NCBI GenBank assembly: GCA_934154805.1
Contig: CAKPGM010000003.1
Location: 1 to 64,000 of the forward strand
From: an uncultured Clostridia bacterium
Lineage (GTDB): Bacteria > Bacillota > Clostridia > TANB77 > CAG-508
DNA: 64,000 nucleotides
Reading direction: 5' to 3'
Shown in pieces: positions 14,309-24,627 of the stretch. A model generated the notes under the pieces. That model worked only from the letters and a program-made list of their open reading frames with translations, did not search any database and was not told the origin of the DNA. Both the position numbers and the translations under genes were made by a program. Position 1 is the first letter of the stretch, and every line of letters starts with the position of its first letter.

Positions 14309-16666
14309 TTACTTAAAATAAACAACAGTTACACCCATTTCGCCTTCGCCGAATGTTCCAAGTCTAAAAGACTTAACATGAGGATGTTTTCTTAAAAATG
14401 TATGGATACCTTCTCGTAATTTGCCAGTTCCTTTACCGTGAACGATACGAGCGTGTTCTAAATGAGCCATATAGCAGTCATCTAAATATTTATCTACTAT
14501 AGGAATAGCCTCATCAACGTTTAAACCGATAACATTAATCTCAGATGCAACACTTTGTGCTTTGTTATTAGAATAAGAAATATTGCTCTTTTGCTTTTTA
14601 TTATTTGGAGAAGATTTGACCAAACTTAAATCTTCTAATTTAGCATTCATAAAAATATTACCGATTTGAAGTCTAACTTCATTAGATCTATTAGGTAAAG
14701 AGTAAACAATGCCAGTAGTGTTTAATTTGTTGTAAAAGACTTCTTGACCAACAGAAATGTCATTTGCAGATAAATGTTTAGAAGGTTTTGCGCTCTCTTG
14801 GCTTTCAGAAAGCTCAGTAATAGAAGTATTTAGTTTGTTTCTCAAAACATTAGCATTTTTTAAGTCTGTTTTATCACTGTTTAGTTCTTTGATAATATCA
14901 TTAACTTCATCCTTAGCGTCTAATAAAATCTCTCTAGCTTTAATTTTTGCGTCGGACAATATATTTTCAGCTTCTTTGTTTAACTTACTATTGTCTCTTT
15001 CAAGAGATTTTCTCAGAGTTTCAATTTGATTTGAGTTCTTTATAATTTTTTCTTTTTCTTTCTCGATAGATAATTTATCATCATATATACCTTTTAAAAG
15101 GTTTTCAATACTTATATCATCTTCTTTTAAAAATGTTTGTGCTCTATTTAATATGTCTTCAGAAAGTCCTAGTTTTTTGCTAATTGCAAAAGCATTGCTT
15201 TTACCAGGAATACCAATTAATAATTTATATGTAGGACATAAATTTTCTATATCAAAATCAGAACTTGCATTCTCAAAACCATCATGAGTTAAAGCGTATT
15301 TCTTTAATTCAGGATAATGTGAAGTGCAAATTGTTAGAGCTCCAAGGTTATAAAAATGCTCTAAGATACTTATGGCTAAACTAGCTCCTTCAACAGGATC
15401 TGTACCAGATCCAAGCTCGTCGAGCAGAATAAGACTGTTAGCAGTAGACTCTTTTAATATATCAATAATATTAATCATATGAGAAGAAAAAGTACTTAAA
15501 GAATCTTGAATACTTTGTTCATCTCCGATGTCAGCAAAAATATTATCGAAAACATAAAGACTACTATTAGAATTAGCTGGAATTAAAATTCCACTATAAG
15601 CCATTAAACAGAAAAGTCCTGTTGTTTTAAGGGCGACAGTCTTTCCACCAGTATTGGGACCAGTGATTAACAAAGAAGAGTAATCTTTGCCTATTGAAAT
15701 ATCAATAGGAACAACTACTTTTTCATCTATAAGAGGATGTCTTGCTCCGAATAAATTAATTTCTTTAGAGTCTGTAATTATAGGGCAAATCCCATTAATC
15801 TTTTTTGAATATTTTGCCTTTGCAAAAATGAAATCAATTTTGCCGATAATATCAACAGTAGTCTTTAGTCGATCGGCAATAGGGCAAAGCATTAAAGAAA
15901 GTCCTTTTAATATTTTTTCTATTTCAATAGCTTCTTGAGCCTTAACTGCATTAATTTTATTATTAAGTTCGAATACTGAAGATGGTTCAATATAAACTGT
16001 AGAACCACTTGCAGAGATATCTAGAATTGCACCACTAATATGTTCTTTAAATTCTTCTTTTACAGGCACAACAAATCTATCATTTCTTATAGTTATAATG
16101 GTATCCATTAAATATTTCGAATAAGATGATGAATGTACAAGGTTTGACAATTTATCACGAACATCTTGCTCTAATTTTCTTCTGTTTTTACGCAAAGCAA
16201 GAAGAGTTTTAGAAGCATCATCTGCGATAGTATCTTCATCTATAATAGAATGAAAAATAGAGTCTTCAATATTTTTATTGTAATATAACATTGAAAACAA
16301 ATCTTCCAGAATTGAAAAATTTGATAAATCAAAATCTTCATCTTCAAAAAAGTACTGATGCAATTGTCTTGAAACTTTTAAAACATAAGCTACATCAAGT
16401 AAAGCGCTTGCACTTAATGAATTATAACTTTCTAGATTTTTTATATTAACTTCTATGTTTGCAATATTAGAAAGAGGAATTTCGCCCTTTCTAATAAGCA
16501 GAGTTACAGCAGAATCTGTTTCTTCTAGCAATCTGGAAACTATATCTTTGTTATTACTAGGTAAAAAACTATTTGCTAAACTTACACCTTTGTAAGTTAA
16601 ACAATAAGATGAAATTATATCTAATATTTTATTATATTCTAATTTATTTAAATATTTTTGTATCAT
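14309..16666 (-). CDS. mutS2: endonuclease MutS2 / ribosome-splitting factor
   Basis: A 785-residue protein of normal MutS2 length. Order: N-terminal MutS core and clamp, ABC ATPase with Walker A LLITGPNTGGKT and Walker B SLILLDELGSGTDPVEG, a long coiled coil (~515-620), a KOW-like segment, and a C-terminal Smr domain with ARIVHGKGTGKLREG. The usual LDLRG of Smr reads INVIG here. MutS2 (RqcU) splits collided ribosomes in Bacillus; older work proposed a role against recombination. AGGAGA lies before the ATG. It is monocistronic, divergent from recN. Confidence 0.92.
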   Translation of the reverse strand: MIQKYLNKLEYNKILDIISSYCLTYKGVSLANSFLPSNNKDIVSRLLEETDSAVTLLIRKGEIPLSNIANIEVNIKNLESYNSLSASALLDVAYVLKVSRQLHQYFFEDEDFDLSNFSILEDLFSMLYYNKNIEDSIFHSIIDEDTIADDASKTLLALRKNRRKLEQDVRDKLSNLVHSSSYSKYLMDTIITIRNDRFVVPVKEEFKEHISGAILDISASGSTVYIEPSSVFELNNKINAVKAQEAIEIEKILKGLSLMLCPIADRLKTTVDIIGKIDFIFAKAKYSKKINGICPIITDSKEINLFGARHPLIDEKVVVPIDISIGKDYSSLLITGPNTGGKTVALKTTGLFCLMAYSGILIPANSNSSLYVFDNIFADIGDEQSIQDSLSTFSSHMINIIDILKESTANSLILLDELGSGTDPVEGASLAISILEHFYNLGALTICTSHYPELKKYALTHDGFENASSDFDIENLCPTYKLLIGIPGKSNAFAISKKLGLSEDILNRAQTFLKEDDISIENLLKGIYDDKLSIEKEKEKIIKNSNQIETLRKSLERDNSKLNKEAENILSDAKIKAREILLDAKDEVNDIIKELNSDKTDLKNANVLRNKLNTSITELSESQESAKPSKHLSANDISVGQEVFYNKLNTTGIVYSLPNRSNEVRLQIGNIFMNAKLEDLSLVKSSPNNKKQKSNISYSNNKAQSVASEINVIGLNVDEAIPIVDKYLDDCYMAHLEHARIVHGKGTGKLREGIHTFLRKHPHVKSFRLGTFGEGEMGVTVVYFK

Positions 16667-16844
16667 AAAAATCTCCTAAATGTATTACTATCAACCATTA
16701 TAGCATCTAAATAGAGCAAAGGCAAGTTTTACAAGGCATAAAAAAGACAGAAACAAAATTGCTTTGAATGAAAAACAACTAATTTCCAATAAACCAAATG
16801 TCGAAAAATGTCTTTAAAATACAAACAAAATTTTGTGAAAAGTA

Positions 16845-16892
16845 TTGACAGAAAATTAAATAAGGAGTAACATATATACGAACAAAGATTTG
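16845..16892 (+). promoter_or_regulatory. recN promoter with weak LexA-like site
   Basis: TTGACA (16845-16850) lies 17 bases from TAACAT (16868-16873). CGAACAAAGATTTG (16879-16892) just downstream has the CGAAC half of a LexA site but a poor second half. recN is usually SOS-controlled, which makes the site worth noting. Confidence 0.4.
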
Positions 16893-16905
16893 TGTGGAGG
16901 TATAT

Positions 16906-18531
16906 ATGATTTCAACAGTACATATAAAAAATATAGGAATAATAGATGATTTGTTAATAGATTTAAACAATGGATTAAATGTACTAACAGGAGAAACCGG
17001 AGCAGGAAAGACACTAATAATAGATTCCTTAGGAATAATTGCTGGAGGTAGGTTTTCTAAAGATATGATAAGAAAAGGAGAGAATGTATCCTTTGTTGAA
17101 ATGTGCTTATATATGCCAGAGAATGAATATGCAATAGATGGTAATATAATAATATCAAGAGAAATAAATACATCAGGAAGAAACTTATGTAAAATTAATG
17201 GAAGACTTGTAACAGTAAATGAGTTAAAAACGTTTATGAAAAATATTATAGATATACATGGGCAATATGATAATCAAACTTTGATGGATACAGAATTTCA
17301 TACAAAATACTTAGACAAATTTATTGGTGAAGAAATTACCAATGACTTAATTAAATATAACCAATTGTTTGCTGAGTATAAAGAATTAAAAACAAAGTTA
17401 AAGAATAATTATGGAAGTGAAATAGAGAAACAAAGAAAATTAGATTTATTGCAATATCAATATAAAGAAATTAAAAATGCTAAATTAAAAAATGGAGAAG
17501 ATGAGGATTTAGAGAGTAAAAGAAAGATAATAATGAATTCGGAAAAAGTGGCAGAAAGTCTAAATTGTGTCAGCAATAATCTGGGGGAAACAGCGATAGA
17601 TGTTATAAACGATTCAATAAGGGCATTAGAAAAAATAGAACAGGTAGATGAAAAATACAGTAAAAAATTAACTGAATTAAAAAACATTTACTATGATGTA
17701 CAGGAGTTATCTAGAGATGTAGACGATATGAAGAATGACGTGTATTTTGATGAGGAAGAAAGAAATGAAATAGAAGAAAGACTAGACGAAATACATTCAC
17801 TAAAAAGAAAATACGGAAATACTATAGCTGATATATTAAATTATGAAATAGAATTAGAAGAAGAGATAAATAGAATTGAAAGTTTAGATGAAGAAAATCA
17901 AAAAACAAAAGATCAAATTAAGAAAATAGAAAAAGAAATGGATAATTTATGTGCAAATATCACCGAAAAAAGAAAACAAAATTCAAATATATTAAATTCA
18001 AAAATAAACAAAGAACTTATGGAATTAGAAATGAAAAATGCAAAGTTTAATGCTAAAATAATAGAGAGTGACAATTATACTAATTATGGAAAAAGTTATG
18101 TTGAATTTGTAATAACAACAAACTTAGGAGAAGATGAAAAGCAATTAAACAAAATAGCATCAGGCGGAGAATTGTCAAGAATAATGTTAGCAATAAAAAC
18201 TGTTTTATCTGATATTGATGAAGTACCAATATTAATATTTGACGAAATTGATACAGGAATAAGTGGTAAAGCAGCAAATTCAGTGGGCGTAAAATTAAGA
18301 AAGATATCGGAAACACATCAAGTTATAATTGTTACACACCTAGCAACTATTGCGGCAAAAGGTGAATATAATTATTATATATACAAAGAAATCAATAATA
18401 ATAAAACTAATACAAAGATAAAACTTTTATCAGAAGAAGAAACAATAAAAGAAATAGCAAGAATTGCTTCTGGAGAAGTAACAGATATAGCAATATCTCA
18501 TGCAAGAGAACTTAGAAGAAAAGTAGCATAA
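16906..18531 (+). CDS. recN: DNA repair protein RecN
   Basis: A 541-residue SMC-like ATPase acting early in double-strand-break repair. Walker A is NVLTGETGAGKTLIIDSLG near the N-terminus. Two coiled-coil arms fill the middle, which is shorter than in Bacillus. The signature is ASGGELSRIMLAIK, and Walker B is ILIFDEIDTGISG. The ATG at 16906 is chosen because GTGGAGG is its ribosome site; an in-frame GTG overlaps that site. It is divergent from mutS2 across a 240-bp interval that holds the promoter and no gene. Confidence 0.93.
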   Translation: MISTVHIKNIGIIDDLLIDLNNGLNVLTGETGAGKTLIIDSLGIIAGGRFSKDMIRKGENVSFVEMCLYMPENEYAIDGNIIISREINTSGRNLCKINGRLVTVNELKTFMKNIIDIHGQYDNQTLMDTEFHTKYLDKFIGEEITNDLIKYNQLFAEYKELKTKLKNNYGSEIEKQRKLDLLQYQYKEIKNAKLKNGEDEDLESKRKIIMNSEKVAESLNCVSNNLGETAIDVINDSIRALEKIEQVDEKYSKKLTELKNIYYDVQELSRDVDDMKNDVYFDEEERNEIEERLDEIHSLKRKYGNTIADILNYEIELEEEINRIESLDEENQKTKDQIKKIEKEMDNLCANITEKRKQNSNILNSKINKELMELEMKNAKFNAKIIESDNYTNYGKSYVEFVITTNLGEDEKQLNKIASGGELSRIMLAIKTVLSDIDEVPILIFDEIDTGISGKAANSVGVKLRKISETHQVIIVTHLATIAAKGEYNYYIYKEINNNKTNTKIKLLSEEETIKEIARIASGEVTDIAISHARELRRKVA

Positions 18532-18585
18532 AACAAAGTTTACAAAAAATTCACAAACAAGTAAACATAAAAACAACGAAAAATA

Positions 18586-18614
18586 TTTACATATCACGTT
18601 TTGTAGTATATAAT
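18586..18614 (+). promoter_or_regulatory. promoter of the site-2 protease gene
   Basis: TTTACA lies 17 bases from a perfect TATAAT (18609-18614). The expected transcript start near 18621 excludes the in-frame TTG at 18622 as a normal start codon. Confidence 0.6.
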
Positions 18615-18672
18615 ATAAACATTGAAGATAAAGAAAGGAGTGTATGAGCTCTTAAGATCATACAAGAACAAT

Positions 18673-19416
18673 ATGTTTAATTTTAATATAGACAAAAGAG
18701 TAATATATGTAATTATAATAATAGTGGTTGTTTTTTCTGTAATAGACTATGCTAGAAATCCGATGCAGTTAGTATCTCTATTGCTAACTTTACCAGGAGT
18801 AATAGTGGCTATAACATTTCACGAGTTTGCTCACGCATTTGCAGCTGATAAATTAGGAGATGATACTCCAAGATATCAGAACAGGTTAACGCTGAACCCC
18901 TTGGCGCATATAGATCCAATAGGATTGTTGATGCTTATATTTGTACACTTTGGTTGGGGAAAACCTGTGGAAATAAATCCAACTAATTTCAACAGAAAAA
19001 GATCTATGTCTGCACAAGAAGCAATAGTAGCAGTTGCAGGTCCTTTAATGAATTTGGTGATTGCAATAGTGCTAACCATAGTATTGTGTGCAATAGGAAG
19101 ATTCGCACCTGGTTTTGTCTTAACGAAAGTGGGAATATATGTAATGTTAACAATACAGTTAGCAATACAAGTAAATATAGGATTAGGAATATTTAACCTA
19201 GTTCCATTACCACCACTAGATGGTTCTAAAATATTAATGCACTTTTTACCATATAATGCAAAAACTTGGTTTAAAAACAATGAAAATATATTTTACATTA
19301 TATTCTTGGTATTATGGGTAACTAATTTAGTAAGTTATATAATTGATCCTGTAATAAGTGTAACATCAAATGGTATATTTGCACTTGTTTATGGAATATT
19401 CGGATTATTTGGATAG
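18673..19416 (+). CDS. site-2 protease family (M50) membrane metalloprotease
   Basis: About 247 residues with five to six membrane segments, zinc motif [16 protein letters not shown] (HExxH) and the second-half [14 protein letters not shown] (N/DG motif). This short M50 group lacks PDZ domains; its substrates are mostly unknown. Start choice is awkward: AAAGGAG at 18634-18640 is followed by an ATG that reads only three codons, and the frame's own ATG is at 18673 with no ribosome site. The upstream TTG at 18622 coincides with the predicted transcript start. The next gene, tsaD, follows within nine bases. Confidence 0.8.
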   Translation: MFNFNIDKRVIYVIIIIVVVFSVIDYARNPMQLVSLLLTLPGVIVAITFHEFAHAFAADKLGDDTPRYQNRLTLNPLAHIDPIGLLMLIFVHFGWGKPVEINPTNFNRKRSMSAQEAIVAVAGPLMNLVIAIVLTIVLCAIGRFAPGFVLTKVGIYVMLTIQLAIQVNIGLGIFNLVPLPPLDGSKILMHFLPYNAKTWFKNNENIFYIIFLVLWVTNLVSYIIDPVISVTSNGIFALVYGIFGLFG

Positions 19417-19424
19417 GGGAAAAA

Positions 19425-20429
19425 ATGAAAGATATATTAATTATGGGAATAGAATCTAGCTGTGATGAAACTTCTATTGCTATTGTTAAAAATGGAAGAG
19501 AAATATTATCAAATGTGATAGACACACAAATAAGTATACACGAAAAGTTTGGTGGAGTAGTTCCAGAAATTGCATCAAGAAATCATGTAGAGGCAATTTC
19601 AAACGTTATGAAGAAAGCTATTGAAGAAGCTGATGTGGACATAAACCAAATAGATGCAGTTGCTTGTACATATGGACCTGGTTTAGTGGGAGCACTATTA
19701 GTAGGTGTATCATATGCAAAAGCTTTAAGCTATGCGTTAGGAAAAACTCTTATAGGAGTAAACCATATAGAGGGACATATTGCAGCAAACTACATATCAC
19801 ACAAAGAATTAGAACCTCCATTTTTATGTATGATGACATCAGGAGGAAATACACAAATAATATTTGTGAAAGATTATACAAACTTTGAAATATTGGGTAA
19901 AACCAAGGATGATGCTATAGGAGAAGCTTTTGATAAAGTTGCAAGAGTTATAGGATTGGGGTATCCAGGTGGACCAAAAGTAGACAAGCTAGCACAAGAA
20001 GGTAAGCCTGATATAGAACTACCTAAAACGCATTTGGAAAATCTAGACTTTAGTTTTAGTGGAATAAAGACTGCTGTAATAAATTTAAATCATAAAGATC
20101 CAAACATAAACAAGGCAGATTTAGCAGCAAGCTTTGAGGAGACAGTTACAGATTTATTGTTAGAAAAAATACAAAAAGCAATAGATATGACGGGAGTAAA
20201 TAAAATAGTATTAGCAGGTGGAGTTTCGGCTAATAGTTGCATAAGAAGAAAATTTGATGAATTGTCAAGAAAAAAAGAGATAAAAATATACTATCCAGAA
20301 TTAAAACTATGCACAGATAATGGAGCAATGATAGCTGCGGCTGGTTATTATGAATATATAAAAGGTATAAGTTCTGGATTAGAATTAAATGCAATACCAA
20401 ATTTAAGTCTTAATGAAAATAAAGAATAG
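19425..20429 (+). CDS. tsaD: tRNA threonylcarbamoyladenosine transferase TsaD
   Basis: A 334-residue enzyme that, with TsaB and TsaE, places threonylcarbamoyl on A37 of tRNAs reading ANN codons. It has the ASKHA start [18 protein letters not shown], metal-binding [20 protein letters not shown], and the C-terminal [14 protein letters not shown] and [15 protein letters not shown]. The length is typical. A GGGG stretch precedes the ATG; it is the second gene of a plus-strand run. Confidence 0.96.
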   Translation: MKDILIMGIESSCDETSIAIVKNGREILSNVIDTQISIHEKFGGVVPEIASRNHVEAISNVMKKAIEEADVDINQIDAVACTYGPGLVGALLVGVSYAKALSYALGKTLIGVNHIEGHIAANYISHKELEPPFLCMMTSGGNTQIIFVKDYTNFEILGKTKDDAIGEAFDKVARVIGLGYPGGPKVDKLAQEGKPDIELPKTHLENLDFSFSGIKTAVINLNHKDPNINKADLAASFEETVTDLLLEKIQKAIDMTGVNKIVLAGGVSANSCIRRKFDELSRKKEIKIYYPELKLCTDNGAMIAAAGYYEYIKGISSGLELNAIPNLSLNENKE

Positions 20430-20447
20430 AAATAAGGGGAAAAATAA

Positions 20448-21140
20448 ATGGCTATATATGCTATATCAGATTTACATTTATCATTTAATACAGACAAGCC
20501 AATGGATGTGTTTGGATGGAATGACTATGAAAATAAAATAAAAGAAGATTGGAACAAAAAAGTAAAAGAAGAGGATTTAGTTTTGTTGCCAGGAGATTTT
20601 TCTTGGGAATTGAAATTAGAAAATACATATAAAGATTTTTTATACTTATCGAATCTGCCAGGAAAGAAAATACTACTAAAAGGAAATCACGATTTTTGGT
20701 GGACAACTCTTAAGAGTATGAGAGATTTTTTGAGTAGAAATGATTTTAAAAACATAGACTTTATATATAATAATAGCTATGAATATGAAGGAAAAATAAT
20801 AGCCGGAACAAGAGGATGGAATTTAATAACAGAAACAGAGGAAGATAAAAAAATAAAAGAGAGAGAATTGCTTAGACTTGAAAATTCGATAAAAAATGGA
20901 ATAGAATGTTTTGGAAAAGATAAAGAAATAATAGTGTGTCTACATTATCCGCCTGTATTAAAGGAAAATGTAAAAAATGAATTTACAGAGATATTGGAAA
21001 AATATAATGTGAGAAAATGTATATATGGACATTTACATGGAAAATCACAAATGAATGCAGTGGAAGGAAAATTTAATGGTGTAGAATATATAATGGTTAG
21101 TTGTGATTATACAGGCTTTAAACTTAAAGAAATATGCTAA
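20448..21140 (+). CDS. metallophosphoesterase
   Basis: A 230-residue calcineurin-like phosphoesterase with all metal motifs: AISDLHLSF (DxH), LLPGDFSWEL (GD), LLKGNHDFWW (GNHD), CLHYPP (H) and IYGHLHGKSQ (GHLH). It is cytoplasmic, without a signal peptide. The natural substrate is unknown. It follows tsaD by 18 bases and probably shares its transcript. Confidence 0.88.
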   Translation: MAIYAISDLHLSFNTDKPMDVFGWNDYENKIKEDWNKKVKEEDLVLLPGDFSWELKLENTYKDFLYLSNLPGKKILLKGNHDFWWTTLKSMRDFLSRNDFKNIDFIYNNSYEYEGKIIAGTRGWNLITETEEDKKIKERELLRLENSIKNGIECFGKDKEIIVCLHYPPVLKENVKNEFTEILEKYNVRKCIYGHLHGKSQMNAVEGKFNGVEYIMVSCDYTGFKLKEIC

Positions 21141-21146
21141 AAAAGC

Positions 21147-21174
21147 TTGCAATATCTGAAAAATATGGTATAAT
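21147..21174 (+). promoter_or_regulatory. promoter of tig
   Basis: TTGCAA lies 16 bases from TATAAT (21169-21174), about 45 bases before the tig start. Confidence 0.6.
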
Positions 21175-21217
21175 AAATTAGCTATTTATTTGTAAAGACA
21201 GAAAGGATATGAATTAG

Positions 21218-22501
21218 ATGAGTATAAAAATCGAAAAAACAGAAAACAAAAACGAATTAAAACTAGAATTTAAAATCGAGGCTAAAAAATTTGATGAAGC
21301 AATAATGAAAGTATATAGTAAAAGTGCTAGATACTTCAATATACCAGGCTTCAGAAAAGGAAAAGCTCCATTTAATATAGTAGAAAGAATGTATGGAGAT
21401 CAAATATTCTATGAAGATGCCTTCAATGAATTAGTTCCACCAATATATGAAAAAGAAATAGAAGAAAATAAAATAGAAGCTGTAAGCAAACCTCATATTG
21501 ATATAGTTAATATGAAAAAAGGAGAAGATTTAGTATTCACAGCTATAGTACAAACAAGACCAGAAGTTGAACTTGGAAAATATAAAGGAATAGAATTAAA
21601 GAAAATAGAGTATCCTGTTACTGATGAGGATATCAATCACGAATTAGAGCATATGCAAGAACATAATGCAAGAACTATTACAATAGAAGATAGAGCAGTA
21701 AAAGATAAAGATATTGCTGTAATAGATTTTGAAGGATTTGTTGATGGAAAACCTTTCGAAGGCGGAAAAGCAGAAAAACATGAACTAGGAATAGGAAGCA
21801 AAACATTTATACCAGGATTCGAAGACCAAATAATTGGAATGAAAATCGATGAAGAAAAAGATATTAATGTAAAATTCCCAGAAGAATATTTTTCAAAAGA
21901 CTTAGCTGGAAAAGATGCAACATTTAAAGTTAAATTACACGAAATAAAAGAAAAGAAATTACCAGAATTAGATGACGAATTTGCAAAAGATGTTTCTGAA
22001 TTTGACACTCTACAAGAGTTAAAAGCAAGTATAAAAGAAAAAATGCAAGCTGAGAATAACCATAGAGCAGAACATGAAACAGAAAATGAAGCAATAGAAA
22101 CAATTGCAAAAAATACTAAAATAGATATTCCATCAGGAATGATAGAAACAGAAATTGATGCAATGATAAGAGACCTAGAACAACAATTAGCATATCAAGG
22201 AATAAATGTAGAACAATATCTACATATGATGAATAAAACAAGAAGAGACCTAGAAGATAACTATAAAGAGCAAGCAGAAAAGAATATTAGATCTAGACTT
22301 ATATTAGAAGAAATTATCAAAGCAGAAAAAATAGAAGCTACAGATGAAGAAATAGCAGATAAAATTAAAGAAATGGCAAAAAATTATGAAAGAAAAGAAG
22401 ATGAATTAAATAAAAATGAATCTTTAAAAGAATATATAGCCAATACAATAAAAACAGAAAAAGCCATAGAATTAGTAATAAAAAATGCTAAAATAAAATA
22501 A
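21218..22501 (+). CDS. tig: trigger factor
   Basis: A 427-residue ribosome-bound chaperone and prolyl isomerase. The ribosome-binding signature IPGFRKGKAPFNIVE is at residues ~43-57; the FKBP-type domain (IDFEGFVDGKPFEGG to LGIGSKTFIPGFEDQIIGM) is central; the long helical C-domain completes the fold. GAAAGGA precedes the ATG. It heads the usual tig-clpP-clpX order. Confidence 0.96.
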   Translation: MSIKIEKTENKNELKLEFKIEAKKFDEAIMKVYSKSARYFNIPGFRKGKAPFNIVERMYGDQIFYEDAFNELVPPIYEKEIEENKIEAVSKPHIDIVNMKKGEDLVFTAIVQTRPEVELGKYKGIELKKIEYPVTDEDINHELEHMQEHNARTITIEDRAVKDKDIAVIDFEGFVDGKPFEGGKAEKHELGIGSKTFIPGFEDQIIGMKIDEEKDINVKFPEEYFSKDLAGKDATFKVKLHEIKEKKLPELDDEFAKDVSEFDTLQELKASIKEKMQAENNHRAEHETENEAIETIAKNTKIDIPSGMIETEIDAMIRDLEQQLAYQGINVEQYLHMMNKTRRDLEDNYKEQAEKNIRSRLILEEIIKAEKIEATDEEIADKIKEMAKNYERKEDELNKNESLKEYIANTIKTEKAIELVIKNAKIK

Positions 22502-22512
22502 AGCAAAATAAG

Positions 22513-22581
22513 AAATAGTTAGGGGGTTATTTATATAATATATAAATATTATTAAGCTCACTAACTATTTGACTTTTTATA
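22513..22581 (+). terminator. hairpin between tig and clpP
   Basis: AAATAGTTAG (22513-22522) pairs with CTAACTATTT (22561-22570) and is followed by GACTTTTTAT. The loop contains a second AT-rich dyad. It may partly terminate tig transcripts before clpP. Confidence 0.5.
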
Positions 22582-22629
22582 AAGAATAAATCGCTAATAA
22601 TATTAGCAAAATAGAGGAGGAATTTAATT

Positions 22630-23235
22630 ATGTTAGAAAAAAATAGTTTGGTACCATATGTTATAGAACAATCAGCAAGAGGAGAAAGGTCATATGATAT
22701 ATTCTCAAGATTGTTAAAAGACAGAATAATATTTTTAGGAGAAGATGTAAACTCTGTTTCAGCAGGATTAGTTGTTGCACAACTTTTATTCTTAGAATCA
22801 GAAGATCCTGATAAAGAAATTGACTTATATATAAACTCTCCTGGAGGATCTATTACAGACGGAATGGCAATAGTAGATACAATGAATTATATAAAATGTC
22901 CAGTATCTACAATATGTGTAGGAATGGCTGCAAGTATGGGATCTGTATTATTAGCTTCTGGAGAAAAAGGAAAAAGATTTGCAACTCCAAACTCAGAAAT
23001 ACTAATACATCAACCACTAATTGGTGGCGGAGGACTTTCTGGACAAACAACAGAAATAAAAATCCATGCCGATCATATGGTAAAGACAAGAGAAAAACTA
23101 AACAAATTGTTAAGTGAAAGAACAGGTCAACCAATAGAAGTAATTAATAGAGATACAGAAAGAGATAACTATATGACAGCTCAACAAGCTTTAGAATATG
23201 GACTAATAGACGGAATATTAGAAAAGAGAAATTAG
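22630..23235 (+). CDS. clpP: ATP-dependent Clp protease proteolytic subunit
   Basis: A 201-residue serine protease subunit forming the chamber of ClpXP/ClpAP. The catalytic Ser lies in [14 protein letters not shown], His in [13 protein letters not shown] and Asp in the [12 protein letters not shown] segment. The short propeptide [11 protein letters not shown] and [14 protein letters not shown] are typical. GGAGGAATT precedes the ATG. clpX follows after 29 bases. Confidence 0.96.
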   Translation: MLEKNSLVPYVIEQSARGERSYDIFSRLLKDRIIFLGEDVNSVSAGLVVAQLLFLESEDPDKEIDLYINSPGGSITDGMAIVDTMNYIKCPVSTICVGMAASMGSVLLASGEKGKRFATPNSEILIHQPLIGGGGLSGQTTEIKIHADHMVKTREKLNKLLSERTGQPIEVINRDTERDNYMTAQQALEYGLIDGILEKRN

Positions 23236-23264
23236 CTAAATTTAAATTTTAAAGGAGATAACTT

Positions 23265-24584
23265 ATGTCAAAAAATGAAAAAGGCAGATCCATAAGATGT
23301 TCGTTTTGTGGAAAAATACAAGATGATGTTGAAAGAATAATAGCTGGCCCAGGAGTATATATATGTGACGAATGTGTAAAAGTATGTTCAAATATAATAG
23401 AAAACGATTTATATGAAGACAGCGAATTATCATATGAGTTAGAAAGCATTACAGAACTTCCAAAACCAGAAGAAATAAAGAAAATATTAGATGAATATGT
23501 TATAGGTCAAGAAGATGCTAAAAGAACATTAGCAGTTGCTGTATATAACCATTATAAAAGAATTAATAACGAGAAAAATATAAAGGAAAAAGATGATGTA
23601 GAAATACAAAAAAGTAATATTCTTTTATTAGGACCAACAGGTTGTGGAAAAACTTTACTTGCCCAAACACTTGCGAAGATATTGGAGGTTCCATTTGCAA
23701 TAGCAGATGCTACTACATTAACAGAAGCTGGTTATGTTGGAGAGGATGTCGAAAACATTTTGTTAAAATTGATTCAGGCAGCTGATTATGACGTAGAAAA
23801 AGCACAAAGAGGAATTATATATATAGATGAGATAGATAAGATATCAAGAAAATCTGAAAACCCTTCTATAACAAGAGACGTAAGTGGTGAAGGCGTTCAA
23901 CAAGCTTTATTAAAGATAATAGAAGGAACAGTAGCTTCAGTTCCACCACAAGGAGGAAGAAAGCATCCTCATCAAGAATTTATACAGATAAATACACAGA
24001 ATATATTGTTCATATGTGGAGGAGCATTTGATGGTCTAGAAAAAATAATAAAAGAAAGAGTTGAGAAAAAGACTATTGGATTTGGCGCTACAATTACAAC
24101 TAGTAAAGAGCAAGATAAATATGCAATATTTGATCAGTTATTGCCACAAGATTTATTAAAATTTGGCTTAATACCAGAGTTTGTTGGTAGATTACCAATA
24201 GTAACAACCCTAAAAGAACTTGATAGAGATTCTTTAATAAGCATAATAACAGAACCAAAGAACTCATTAGTGAAACAATATAAAAAATTATTTAAATATG
24301 ACAATGTAGAATTAGAATTTGAAAAGGAAGCTTTGGAATCAATTGTAGATAAAGCAATAGAAAGAAAGACAGGAGCAAGAGGATTAAGAGCAATAATAGA
24401 AGATGTAATGAGAGATATTATGTATGAAATACCTTCAAATCCTAAAATTGAAAAATGCATAATAACAAAAGCAACAGTGGAGAATAATGAAGCTCCTAAA
24501 CTAATAATTAACAATAACAGAGAAATCCCTAAAAAGATTAAAACTGCGAGAAAAACAACTGGAAAAAATATAGGAACAGCATAA
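23265..24584 (+). CDS. clpX: ATP-dependent Clp protease ATP-binding subunit
   Basis: A 439-residue AAA+ unfoldase. The N-terminal zinc domain is complete (RCSFCGK, then [10 protein letters not shown]). Walker A is [18 protein letters not shown], Walker [11 protein letters not shown], with the pore loop [10 protein letters not shown] and sensor 2 [10 protein letters not shown]. It delivers substrates to ClpP, including proteins tagged by the tmRNA encoded at 11.1 kb. Confidence 0.97.
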   Translation: MSKNEKGRSIRCSFCGKIQDDVERIIAGPGVYICDECVKVCSNIIENDLYEDSELSYELESITELPKPEEIKKILDEYVIGQEDAKRTLAVAVYNHYKRINNEKNIKEKDDVEIQKSNILLLGPTGCGKTLLAQTLAKILEVPFAIADATTLTEAGYVGEDVENILLKLIQAADYDVEKAQRGIIYIDEIDKISRKSENPSITRDVSGEGVQQALLKIIEGTVASVPPQGGRKHPHQEFIQINTQNILFICGGAFDGLEKIIKERVEKKTIGFGATITTSKEQDKYAIFDQLLPQDLLKFGLIPEFVGRLPIVTTLKELDRDSLISIITEPKNSLVKQYKKLFKYDNVELEFEKEALESIVDKAIERKTGARGLRAIIEDVMRDIMYEIPSNPKIEKCIITKATVENNEAPKLIINNNREIPKKIKTARKTTGKNIGTA

Positions 24585-24627
24585 GAAAATTAAAAATAAT
24601 AAACTATAGAGATAAATAGGGGATAGT

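Noticed and set aside
18540..18578. Further phased ACAAA-type array upstream of the site-2 protease
   Set aside because: Spacing is irregular (11, 12, 8) and the motif is weak compared with the arrays at 7.2 and 8.1 kb.
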